From the NCBI RefSeq assembly GCF_021018805.1, contig NC_086247.1:143329378-143393377 (forward strand): a stretch of 64,000 bases of DNA, given 5' to 3'. A program made the position numbers and the translations under genes. Position 1 is the first letter of the stretch. Every line of letters begins with the position of its first letter. This document shows positions 47,837-59,600 of the stretch, in pieces. The DNA comes from Prinia subflava. Lineage: Eukaryota > Chordata > Aves > Passeriformes > Cisticolidae. The notes beneath the pieces are model-generated. The model had not been told where the DNA came from and searched no databases. It was given only the letters and a program-made list of their open reading frames with translations.

Positions 47837-50800
47837 AGCAGGATAGAGCAGGGTATTTTTGATTTGGTTTTCCTCTGAGCAGCAAGTTACTGAGCTACTT
47901 TCAACATGACAACACTTCCATGGTCAATGCTCTGCTGGAAGCGGGATGAGGAGATCAAAACACCCCTCCCTGACTTTAAAATCTTTGGGTTTGAAATTAC
48001 TCATAATACTATCAAGTCAAATACAATTAATAAAAATACAGCACCTTTTCTGTAAGTTGATCATGTCCGTTTAGCATGGTGATTCAGTAGTCCTAAACAC
48101 TCTTGTTAATAATGTGTGACAGGCAGCTGTGGTGGGAATGCTTCATGATTGCTCCTTCTGCAATATCATGCTGAGATTGTGGACTCATGCTCTGCTGTTT
48201 TGTTATCTGTACTTCACTTCAGACATGTTTTATTATAGTACTTTAAAAGGAAGAATGGAACATTTTATATTTTCCTGCCAAACCTTTTCTGTCTGCTTTT
48301 GTTGATTTTTTTTCCCTTAAAGAATTGTTTTTATCATCTATCTTTTACTGTGTATCATATCATTATCTTCACCTGTTAGGGGGAAAAAATGAATGGACTT
48401 ACAGTGTACAACAGACTGACAGCAAATCATAGCATGGATGTTCCCTTCAGAATGACAGTTATACCCTAGATGGCACAGTGACTAAATAACTCATTGTGAG
48501 AAACTCCTTCTCACAGACAGTTGTTAAATTGAAGGTATTACCAAAACAGAATGCAAGAATTATTGCTTGTTCTATGGTCATTTTTCTTTAGGTAAGGATA
48601 TAAGCTTTTTTCCCCCTTCTATTAGAAACAAACTGAAAAACCAATCCAGCTCTCAGCATCATTGCAGCACCATTATGGTTTATGCTGGTATTTTGATCTA
48701 GTATTATGATCTACTATATATGATCTAGTATTTTCACTATAAATCCTGTTTTCCACGTGAATCTTGAGACCAGGGTTCATTTGCAATCCATACTTGTTTG
48801 AGGGGAAATATTTTTTCATGCCCTTATAGGCTGAGTCTAGACCTTTTAAATTTTTCAAGTGACATAAAAATAAAAAATAATTATTTCAGATGTTTTCTAG
48901 TATTGCTCTTTCATTTCTGTAACAAAGAACCTACATCTCAGTGTGAAAATGAGATTTTGCTAAAATTTAATGGGAAATTACTATAGGTCTAAATGATCAC
49001 AATCAACCTATTAAGATAAATATCCTAATTTCTTTAGAAAAGGGCCTATTTTTTGACAGGACATGAATATTGAGAAACTTTATCAATACAATACAAAGAC
49101 TCAGGTACTCCTGGAAGTCCAAAAGCTCACTGCAAGGTGTTTTGTTCCATTAGGAGATCAGCAGCAGACTTGTAATGCAGAAGAGCAGATCTACCTACTT
49201 TAATCTCAGTACAGACACAATAGATTGAAACAAGAGTGTCCACTCAAAGAGGAGAAAAGAAATCACTTCTTGTTCCTACTGAGACACACAGCAGGAGTGC
49301 ACTAAGTGCCCACAGGGGAGGTGACTGAAGCCTGTGCTTTGGGCCAAGGACGGGTCCTGCTGCCAGCAGAGCTGGCACTGCTGGGGACCTGCTGGGGACA
49401 TCTCCAGCCAGCCTGGCTGGCTCTGGTAGAGGAGGCCGAGCCATCACTCCACCTCATGTTATGGCCCACACCATGTGGCTCCAGGGAGGAAAAATGTTCT
49501 TTTTAGCCTTTTTCCAACAGAGTCCAGCATTTACCCAGCAGCTCTGTGGCAACTGAGAGGGGCTGCGGTCCCCTCTGTGTCCCTGTGCCCAGCAGGTCCT
49601 GGCTGAGTGCCACCATGGGACAGTGTGCGAGGGTCCTGGCAGCAGACAGGAGCAGGCTCCTTCCACAGACACCAGCTAAAGCAGGCTCCAGCCCAGCCCA
49701 GTCCCTTCAGGACAGGGATACGTGTTGGACAGGCTCCGCCAGGGCCCTGGCTTAGTCTGTCCCTCTGTCCCTTACCAAGCAGAATGCCCTAGCTAAGGCT
49801 GTGCTGGGTGGTGTAAGCCATCTGGATTTAGTCCAGCTTGTTCCTACTGCCCATGGTGTGCTGGATCAGCAGTGTCTGCATGCAGGAATGGGACAGAAGC
49901 AGTTTTGGCCAGTCCCTGTGCACTGGGAGAGCTCCCACTGGGCAGCAGGCTCTGCTTCACCTCTCACTCTAGTGCTCAAACACACAGAAACCTGCCCAGC
50001 AGCACAACTGCAGTCATCCTCTAGGATAACTGAGCCTTGTCAGCCCAATTCCTGCTTTCTAGAGCCTGAAGGTGAAATTATGATTGACTCTTGCCTAAAA
50101 AATGAGAAGGGGAGGGGAGAACAGAGCTCCCATTCCTGTCTCCCCCCTGGTTTGTGAGTACATGACAATAACACAGCCGCACATGGGCTTACATCGGTTT
50201 CGCTTCATACAGAGATTAACAGCTGATTTAAATTCAGCAGGTGCAAGTTTTCTGTGTGGACAAGACTCAAGTTGATAGGAAATCAATGGGTTTAGACATT
50301 TCTGAATTCTTCCCTGGCGCCAGGCAGTATGAAATTCTGTAGCCCTGGGGTAAGTGACTATACAATGTGCAGGTCAACACCGAGTCAGGCCAGCTGGATG
50401 ATTCTGATAAAATCTGTTTTCTGCCTCCCATTTTACATCTCCTTTCTTTTTATCTTACTTTCAGATACCAGCATTAAAATTACAGGATCCTAGTTTTGTC
50501 TGGCAAAGACTAGGGACAGAGAGAGAGATTGAGAGGGCTGTTTGCAAAACTGTCAAAAACACGGAACAGTCCAAGTGTAAAAGCTATTCACCTTCACTTT
50601 ACACCATTGATGGGTATAATAAAATATTTTTCACTCATCCATCAAAAAAGTTAGAGCTATTTACACATATATATGCAGAATGCCCAATGTGATTTGGTAC
50701 GAGTGCTTTAATCACATGCATTTCAGATGTAACCTACTTGTAGCTGCACAACTGAGAGTGTGAGACATCTGTCTTAAGTGCCGGCTGATAATAAGCATCA

Positions 50801-53800
50801 TGAATCTTCCCTCCAGATCCCGCAGCACTTCCCAGGCGGCGGGTTTGATTTGGCCTGGGCTTTCATGCAAAGCTTTCACTGAAGGCAAAAGCAATTTCAC
50901 ATGCAGAAGAGCCCATTGCACTGCACAAAGACAGTGACTTCTGGGGGGTGAAGCACTGCAGCTTGAGCCAGAGCTTTGTTCTTGTGAGAATGGTCTTTTC
51001 TCCCCTGAAATACTTGAGCCAGGAATGTTAAAGAGCTAATGGCCAAACAAAGACAGAGGACATGTTCTGTGGGACTCTGTAAAATTTGTATAGCTTTATC
51101 ATGCTTTTAAAGGAAAGAAAAAAGGCATCTGCTGCTCCAGCACACTGCAAAACAAAGCATGTGGAGGATGATATAAAAGCACAGAATAGTCTTTCATGAC
51201 ATGCAGAATGGACAAAAAGTCAGGAAAGGAAGAGACAGTGCCCATTTGTAAATGAAGGATCATTTTATTTCCATGTATTTATAGCCATAAAATACTTTAT
51301 TTTCTGTTTTGACACTGAAAAGGAGAAGCAGCTTAATTCTGCTATCATGGTGTTAACCATATGAAAAGCAGCTTTGTTGTAATTGATTTTGCTCAATTTC
51401 ACATTTACACCCACACCCATACATATGCTTTTAAATGCAGAGGGATACAACAGGAAAATTTGTGAGGTAAACTCACTTTCTAAAATACATCTTTTAAAAC
51501 AGGTCTTTTAAATAAAATCTCAAACAGGAAAAATAGATGTTAGAGCTGTCTGGAAATAAAATTTTGAATTTTACATACCTTCCAGAAGTATTTGTAAAAT
51601 TATGAGAAATATTCCTTGAGTGATTGGAGGTAATTTTCTCATTGCTGCCCCTCGAATTTCATCTGGCCATATTTACATGAATGGATCACGTTTGAAGAGG
51701 GAGACATACATTGGATTTTCAAGATTGTCGAGTTGTGATTTTTTTTTTGTCTTAGCTTTACAGATATTTATGTAGAAAGAATTTTGCTTGAAAATCATGA
51801 ATATAAAATTCAGTATATTTACACAGTCTGAATGAAGTCCAGTTGAAGTGCTACAAAGCAAAGTTCATGTACAGTGAAAATTTCTAGCATTAATTACTCC
51901 TGAATGTTTGTGAGTACCCAAAATCCTGACATAAAAGCTGTAATTTCTATGCAAAGTAGATAGGATGATTGAGTTATAATTAAAATGGTAATTATACCCT
52001 TAATACTCTGTATTTGACTTTTCAAAAAAAAATGTTATGCTCCAAGAAAAGCTATTTAAAGATCAGAGAAAAATGTTTGAAAAATGAATGTATTCAAGAC
52101 ATTCTAGATCTTTTAAAATCCAGTTACTGATTTTTACATGCTTTCATGTATAGTCTGAAACATTTTCTTCATTTATTTTGGTCAATGGAAATAATAAAAA
52201 ATCATTGGAACGTGAAAGTTTAAATGAACGCAATATTCTCCAAGTTGATATTTAACATGATAAATATTTGAAATGTTGGAGGGCAGGCAGGAGCATTCAC
52301 TTGCTGACTAAAATCCAGGCCTTTGTCCTCTTAACTGGGCAATGCCAAGGAGAGAGCTGGTGGGAATTTGGCAGCCCTGTAGTTCCCCCCTGGCCAGTTC
52401 GAGGCGTGTCACTCTGCACATTGACAGGACAAACACATTTCCTTCGATCCCTCATTGACTCTTTAGAATTAGAGCAAGAGCACCTAAAGCCATACATTAA
52501 ATGTCAGCAGTGGCAGTCTGGTGGAACCATGTCAATATGTGTGGCTCTTTGGGAGGCTTTGGGAGCGCTGGCCCTGGCGGAGGTGGCACCCGGCTGCTTC
52601 GGGCTCACACAGCCACGGGGTGTGCCCAGGTGTGTGGGGAGGGGCAGGAGAACAGGCCCCACGGGTGGGATGTGCCTGTGGATCCAAGAGCATCCACGCA
52701 GCAGAGCAGGGCCATTTCCCAGGCACTGCCAAACTGGTGTTATTTGCACATGTGCACCCATCTGCCTGTGCGGTTGGTGTGTCCATCCTGGGACTCTGAG
52801 CATCTTGATTCACTCTGGAGTTGGTACAGCAGCCCCTTCTGCTCCTCAACTGAGCACTCCTCAGGGCAAAGTAAAAGGAGGGTCTTAGGAAGCTAAAAAC
52901 AAAGTAAAATTGGTAAAGTTGTGCAGTCTTAGATACCTGGGGTTTTTGTAGCACGTCTCAGCAAAAAAGCCCCTTTGCCTCCATCCATCTATCTAACCCA
53001 TATCATTTATCTTGGACTTCAAGACTTTTCATTCTTACTAATTTTCAAATATGATTGAAAGCTTTTCCTTATGTCCCACAAAAAGCACAATAGGGAGGAG
53101 TTAGGACAGAATTTTCCAGTTTTCGTAAATTACAAAAGAGCAGAGACTTTCCTGATGCTGGTCTCTTTTTCTGCTCACCAATGGGTGGTGGTGAGGAGCT
53201 GTGAGCAGGCTCTGAAATTGGGGTAAAGTTGAAAAGTCTATGAAAGAAATGAGCGTAATTCCTGTTACATGCTGTCCCTCCTTATCCAGTACCTGATTCA
53301 AAGCCAGGGCTTGCTAACAGGTAAACCTTGTCTGAGGACCAACAATACCCATGATATTAACCTGTTTGGAAATGTCTCGTGACTAATAACAGGGATGATC
53401 ATGTGTGTGCTCTGAGTATCATCCTTGGCTCCATGTGGCAGGTTCTGTCTCTGTACCAGGTTGTACCACCCAGATCCAGCATCACATTCCCCTCTCATTC
53501 CTTTACACCAGATACTGAAATGCTCAACATCCTCCTTTACTCCAAGCACACTAGAAATGGTAGCAGGAGAAAAAAAATTTGAAAACTTATCTGGAGGGTA
53601 AGAGGGGAAGGAGCTTCTGTGATAACAAGATAAACCTTTGTAAAGACCATCAGTGTTATTCAGAAGAAGCAGTAAAAAGCTGTAGAGGAAAAAGAATGGT
53701 AAACAAGCAAGTAGTGCATGAGGAAGAAAGAAGAAATATGTAAGGAAAGACAGGGGGCAAAGAATATTTGGTGTCATCTCCTCTTGCTTTTTTCAAGAGA

Positions 53801-54493
53801 CATTTGTGAAGTCTTTTCTTCTTGAGTGAGTCTGTTTCAATACCCCACTCCTTGTTTCATGTGGTGGTTTATAGTGTCTCTGCAATCCATATTTGAGAGC
53901 TGCTATTTGCAATCCCCTGCAGTAAGTTCTGAGCCACTGATTTTTAGTCATTGAGAATTTTGGAAATAGTATTAGTTAGCAAAGACATGCTACAGGTATT
54001 TATCAATGCTAGTTGGCCTTAAAAAATGTATTGGTAGGCATCACTAATAGCCACTAGCTATTCCAAATTTCTACAGCTGTAAACTGAAATTAAATGCACA
54101 AGAAAAAAATTAAAAGCTTTGCATAAAAAGGTGAACTCATAAAATGGCAGAAGTGTTCCATTTTTAAAGACAGAGGAAGTCTAAACCAAAGCCTGTGTAA
54201 GCAAAGGTAAAAGTCTCAATAGATTTCTCCAAAGTTTGGCTCAGATTCTGAGTTCTTTCCTTAGTAAAACAACTGCACTCTAGCAGAAAGGCTTTGAAGG
54301 AGGGGGGGAAAGAAAAAATCTTTCTGAAACTATCGGTGGTGGTGGATTTTGAAGTTTTGTAAGTGCTTCCTGCACTAAAATTAAAGCATAGTGGATGGCA
54401 GTCTCAGCCACGTGCAACTGGGCTTGCCACATGAAAATGAATGTAGCTCACTCTATTCTTACTAATTGAGGACGTCAGCAGTTGTGGTTCCTT

Positions 54494-54736
54494 TGCCAAA
54501 TGTGGCACAAACGTGCCAGTCTGTCACAGAGGACACAAAAAGAACTACACGAGGACACGCAGGTGTGCTGAGCAGGAAAAAAAGGGCAAGTTTATTTACA
54601 AAACTCAATTTATACATTTTCTGTGGGGCTTGTGGATTGGAGGATGGAATTCCATCTGTCAAACCACATTGGTCAAGCCACCAGTCAATCAACTTCCTCC
54701 TCCCACCTAGAAATATGTAAACAAAGACAGTTAGCA
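54494..54736 (-). mobile_element. Short LTR-like element (probable solo LTR)
   Basis: Read on the minus strand, the segment runs TGCTAACTGTCTTTGTTTAC, GGTGGGAGGAGGAAGTTGAT, a CCAAT box in CTTGACCAATGTGG, GATGGAATTCCATCCTCCAA, a TATA box in GTATAAATTGAG, and 12 bases later AATAAACTTGCCC. It then runs into a GT-rich tract (GTGTCCTCGTGTAGTTCTTT) and ends near GCCACATTTGGCA. This order of CCAAT, TATA, polyadenylation signal and GT-rich U5 is the classic LTR layout with a very short R. Ends are approximate, and no clear target duplication or internal retroviral sequence is seen. Confidence 0.62.
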
Positions 54737-55088
54737 AAAAATGGCCATTGTTTATAGTACAAACTGTGAGAAAGTAAAAATTCTGACTGCAATATAAGAA
54801 TATTACAGAAGGCTTAGAAAAGTCTTCAATACCAGGGTGACACCAGTCCTTAATAAGTGTTTATTTCTTCTTCATGTAATGCTAGTCCATGTCTTTTGAG
54901 CTGGGTTTTACATTTGAGGCTTCTAAACTAAAATTCTCAGCATAGATTGCGCAGTGTTTCTTGGCTTTGCTAATCTCTTCAGAGACTGTTAGAAAATTTT
55001 GTGCCATGAATGTTCCTGAATCCTCGACTTTCCAGGGAAAAAGCAGGATTAGCAGCTAAAATGGCTCCTTCTGTATTCTGCATTATTC

Positions 55089-55232
55089 AGAATCATAGAA
55101 ACAAAGAATGGTTTGGGTTGGAAGGGACCTTAAAGTTCATCCAGTCCCAACCCCCTTGTCATAGGCAGGGATGCCACCCACAAACCAGGCCCCATCCAAC
55201 CTGGCCTTTAACACTTCCATGTATGCCTTGAA
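55089..55232 (-). mobile_element. CR1 LINE 3' end fragment
   Basis: AGAATCATAGAAACAAAGAA, TGGTTTGGGTTGGAAGGGAC, CTTAAAGTTCATCCAGTCCC and CCCCATCCAACCTGGCCTTT form the reverse complement of the CR1 terminus. The copy is about 145 bp, antisense to ADARB2, and less diverged than the 16.4-kb copy. Confidence 0.95.
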
Positions 55233-56563
55233 ACAGCAAAAACACTTTTCCCAGGCACTAAACCAGAACAAGAATCAGCCCATAGTCTCCATAAGACCAT
55301 GAAAGCCATTTTCTCCTTAAAACAAGTAGTCCTTAATGGCACTGGTTTTGCTGGCTGTGATGGAGCCCCTGCCCAAATGCTGTTGCTGAAGGGCTGTCTC
55401 TGACCAATGATGTCTGGTCAAAGTCTGCTGTATTTCTGGTAGGACAGGTGTGTAACTCCCTGGAGAGCTCAGGGATGATGATTTTCTATCAGCCAGTACA
55501 CAAAGCCAGTGGCTACTGCTGGGGCTACATAATGAAAAGTAGCTGTCCCCTCTCCTGTAAGGTGTGACAGCCCATGCAGCCCTCTGCCTTCCTTGTACGG
55601 CAACCAAGAAGGCAAAATTAGCACCATAGCCCATTTATTTTAAACCCAGGGGGACAAAGATAGGAGGATATATTTGGGGTGTCATCTCCCATTGGTGTTG
55701 AATGAACTGTATTATTTGTTTTATGGCTGAATTTCACCTGCAAAGGAAATAAATGTTGATTTTGTTTCTTTGATGTCCTGTCCCATGTTGCTGACATGCC
55801 AACACTGTAATTGCAAAGCTTCACTTTGCCCCAAAGATTTACTTACTGAGGCCCCCAGAGAGGTGATCCTTGGGGAACTGCAGGCAGATAAATGCAGGTA
55901 GAGAAGCTGAGGCACAGGAATTCCATAACTGCTTCAGCAAAATGATTGCAGCTTCTGTCCAGGTCTGTCATGCCTATACCAAAGATGCTTAACATCTCAT
56001 AACATAAAAGGACAATCTTACATCTTGTTTGTGCCTGCAGTGAGAATGAGTTCTTCAAAGACCTCCAACCATCTCCTTCTGCAAGCCTGATACTTAGAAA
56101 ACACAAGGGAAGCTCAATATTTGTCCTTTTCTGTGGAATGGCAATATATTTTGCAATAACAATAATTTCCTTCAAGTTTCCAAGCTGTCCCATGAGAGAT
56201 TTGCCATCGCTCTTGTCTTGAAAAACTTTTCTGTACCTCTTCAATGAGAGTTTGTTTTGTAGTTTTTTTCAGTTCTAACTAGACAAAAAATATTAAGGAC
56301 AAAAAACAAATAGTGAAGTCTGAGATGTGAAAGTTTGATTAGAGAAAAATGGTAACACTGCTACCTCTCCGTTAGAAGCTGTGTGTTAGTCTGCCAGCAG
56401 TTAAACCCTATACATGCTAAAGAAACCATAAAATACATGATACATAGCATAGACTTCAGCAAAACATTTGCTGAGATGTAATGGAAATGTCATCTATAAA
56501 AAGCCTGCTTAGCCACCTTAATATATTTAAAATGGCAATCTACAATTTGGCGTGACATATGCA

Positions 56564-56641
56564 GATATATATATAGATAGATATATATAGATACATATAT
56601 AGATATAGATTTAGATATAGATCTATATGCTCATATATATA
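56564..56641. repeat. TA / TAGA-rich imperfect microsatellite
   Basis: Interrupted ATAT, ATAG and AGATAT units run for about 78 bp, ending TCATATATATAA. Several stretches are self-complementary (AGATCTATATG next to ATATAGAT). Confidence 0.92.
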
Positions 56642-59600
56642 AAGTACATGACAAAATACAGCTGCACCACATCATTTTAGCCAGCAAGGGTAAGCCTTTA
56701 TTATTCTGTTTGTTTTTCAGGTCAAAGGGTCTGTGATAATTTCATTAGCTGCTGAAATGTATTTTTACTGTGTTCCAAGGACAGTGTTAAGTGCACAGGA
56801 CTCCTGTTACTGGCAATGAAAATTAGTATCTAGGACATTGCAATAGCATCTGAACATTTCACTTCAAAAGCATGGCAACGTGATGGATGTAGAGCTAAAT
56901 GCTGTGTAGGTGAGGGGATTTTATTCCATCTCCAAGTGTAAGGAAATCACTTTATTCTGATCTCTTACTACTGATACCTATCCAACATTACTGCAGCACT
57001 CAAACTGAAGGGGTAGACAACCAGTTTAATCTGCTGCTGAGCCAGTAGATCAGGGCTCTTCACACAGTCAGTGGGAGAAATAATCTTGTATGGGAAGAGA
57101 TGACCAAAATATGGCCATCACTCAGGGGTCGTGCATGGCCCTGTGGACTGACCACTGGAAATGAGGGTAGCTCATGAGTGTATGTCTAGGAATAACAACC
57201 CCAAACATTCAAGAAAAGGTGAAGAATGCTCAGTTTTCTAAATCCACCTCTCCTATACATCCCAGTATATCCTTCTCCCTAGGGATCAGTGCACTGCTTT
57301 TCCATCAGAGCATTCTGCCCCTCTGGACTATCCTTGTTATCCTTGACAGAGACATGTTACAGTTCACCACGCTGTTTGTATTACTCATCAAGGAGACAAA
57401 TATTTTTTACATAAATTGCATCCTTTTACAGCACAATCTGAACTATCTCTTGATTGCCCATGGCAACAGAAGGGTGTGGTACCCCAGGACGCAGCTAAAA
57501 CAGACTAAAATGCAGGTTAGGTTTTAAGAACATGCTGGATTGTAAGAACACGGAAGAAGAAATCTAAGGGAGAAGGAATGTGAGAAAGAAGACATAAAGA
57601 AAGCCTGTGTTGGGCCATGGGGGACAGAGAGACTGAGATACAATTGTGTTGCCCAGCCATGTATTACCCAACCATTTGTCAGCATAGATATCTTGGGGCA
57701 CAATGTGGGAGTGGTGAGAAACCATCAAACAGAAGAAAGTGGCTCTGTGAAGCTCAGGGAGGTATATGTCTTTGGTGAAAGGGTATCTTTGTACTGACAC
57801 TAGACCTCTAGAATCACGTTTCCCAGATCAGTGACCTTGCAGTGCACTGTCTGCATTGCATAAAAGAAAATGTGCTTACATGTTATTATAACTGCGTTAC
57901 TTCCCAACTAACCAAATGTTAAAATGCAGTAGATCACCCACCATTCCCCTGCCAAGAAATACAGCTTTTCTCTCTGTCTCTCACAATCTCTTTTTCTTAT
58001 TTTTAATCACTTTCATTTCTAAGCATACACAGAAGTTGTTGTGTGAATCAGACCAGCGGTGCTCAAGCTTGCAAAGAAACCCAGGGGTTTTTGATGTTTT
58101 GTCAGTTGTAATCAATGAGAGCAAGTCTGATGCTTTAAATTCCTGTCTGAGGTTTCCTTCCATTCACCTTGCAAAGCACAGGAGTTAGACCTGCAGCATA
58201 CAACTACAGTGAGAAGGGAGCAAATGACTGGCCAGGTCAGTGTGTTGTGTGCTATATTCATACACACATACCAGCACACTTTCATACACGCACTGTTCTG
58301 AAAAGAGAAAAAAAACAAACCCACAAACCACTGCTAGAGGAGACTGTGCCAACCTGCTACTCACCTGTGGAAATGAACTACCCAGATTAATTACCTGACA
58401 AAGGCTGGACTGCAGCTGTCAGCTCAGAACAAGAACAGTGTGTCAATGAGAAACAAAACTGGAGACACGCTGGAAGGGCTTTTTGTACACCAAGTTTTTT
58501 TCTTTTTTGGGATTGTTTTTTTTCTTTTTATTTTTTTCTTCTGAGAATTTCCCCACTATTGCTAACACTTGTTATTTGCCTTGCAGTCATAGCAAGGTGC
58601 ACTGGAACATGCCTGCTACGGATAAACTCTGCACAGACATGAAGCAAGATTGCTCCACACAGCCACAGAATTCTAACAGAATTTGGAATACCAGTGAAGT
58701 GGCTCAGTGAAGTGCTAACCACATCACACAGGTGGTGGTTAAAATGACAATAGCTGCATGAGCTAGCAGCTGGAGCTTTTTTATTCTTCCAGATTCCCTC
58801 AGAAATGGCACCAAGAACAGGCAGTTTTTCTCCTGGTGTGGACACCTTCCGTGCTGGTGTTGCTGAGTGCAGGATCCAGCTGCTCTCAGGGCTCAGCATG
58901 GCCACACAGCCAGTGCTGGCTGTGGCTTTTCTGCTTCTCTTCCCATACTCCTACATCTAAAGCTAGATGCTATGCAGAGGGGAGGGTGGGCAGGACAGAG
59001 CTGGGCCATAAACTGAAGTGAAGCACTACTTTGACCCTCACCTATATGAGAGTGGTCAGATGCATGACTTCTTGAGTGTTCCCATATTACAAACTGGAAA
59101 TTGAGGCAGGAGCTGGTGGCATGCCTGGCATCATCAGGCTGCAGGGGATCCAGCACAGGGGCAGAACCTCACCCCACATCCCTGAGCCCTCACCCACCCC
59201 ATTCCTGCCTGCCAGTCACCCTCATAAATGCTTCTTGGTGCTAATCTGACCACAGCAAAAACAGCATTATGAGGTGTTGCAGTTTGAAGCCTATATACAG
59301 ACTCAGGAAGGGTCCTGATCCTGTGGATGAAATACTTGCAATGCAGGCAAGGGTGACCAGGCCAGCAGTGAGAGTGTAAATCACTGCTCACCCTGGAGCT
59401 GCCTGAACCGTGACCTCATCCCTTACACCTCCAGCTGTTTGCAAAGCCTTTCTCCCCCCAGAGGGAACTCTCAGTCAGATGTGTGTAGAAATTCTCAGAT
59501 TAATTTGATTTTTGGGAGGAAGCAGGGGGGTTTAAGTGAGAGGGGCTTTTGTTTGTGTTTATTTCTCCCCTCAGAGCTGCCTTTCATTGCACATTTACTA

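Noticed and set aside
47488..47862. 124-codon + frame as a novel gene
   Set aside because: It is the reverse strand of the dead CR1 reverse-transcriptase region.
49300..50000. GC-richer interval with several 60-118 codon frames on both strands
   Set aside because: Frames overlap on both strands, lack domains and conserved motifs; composition explains them.
59085..59130. MIR-like stretch (CATATTACAAACTGGAAATT, GAGGCAGGAG)
   Set aside because: It resembles the ACAGATGGGGAAACTGAGGC part of MIR, but the similarity is too short to be confident.
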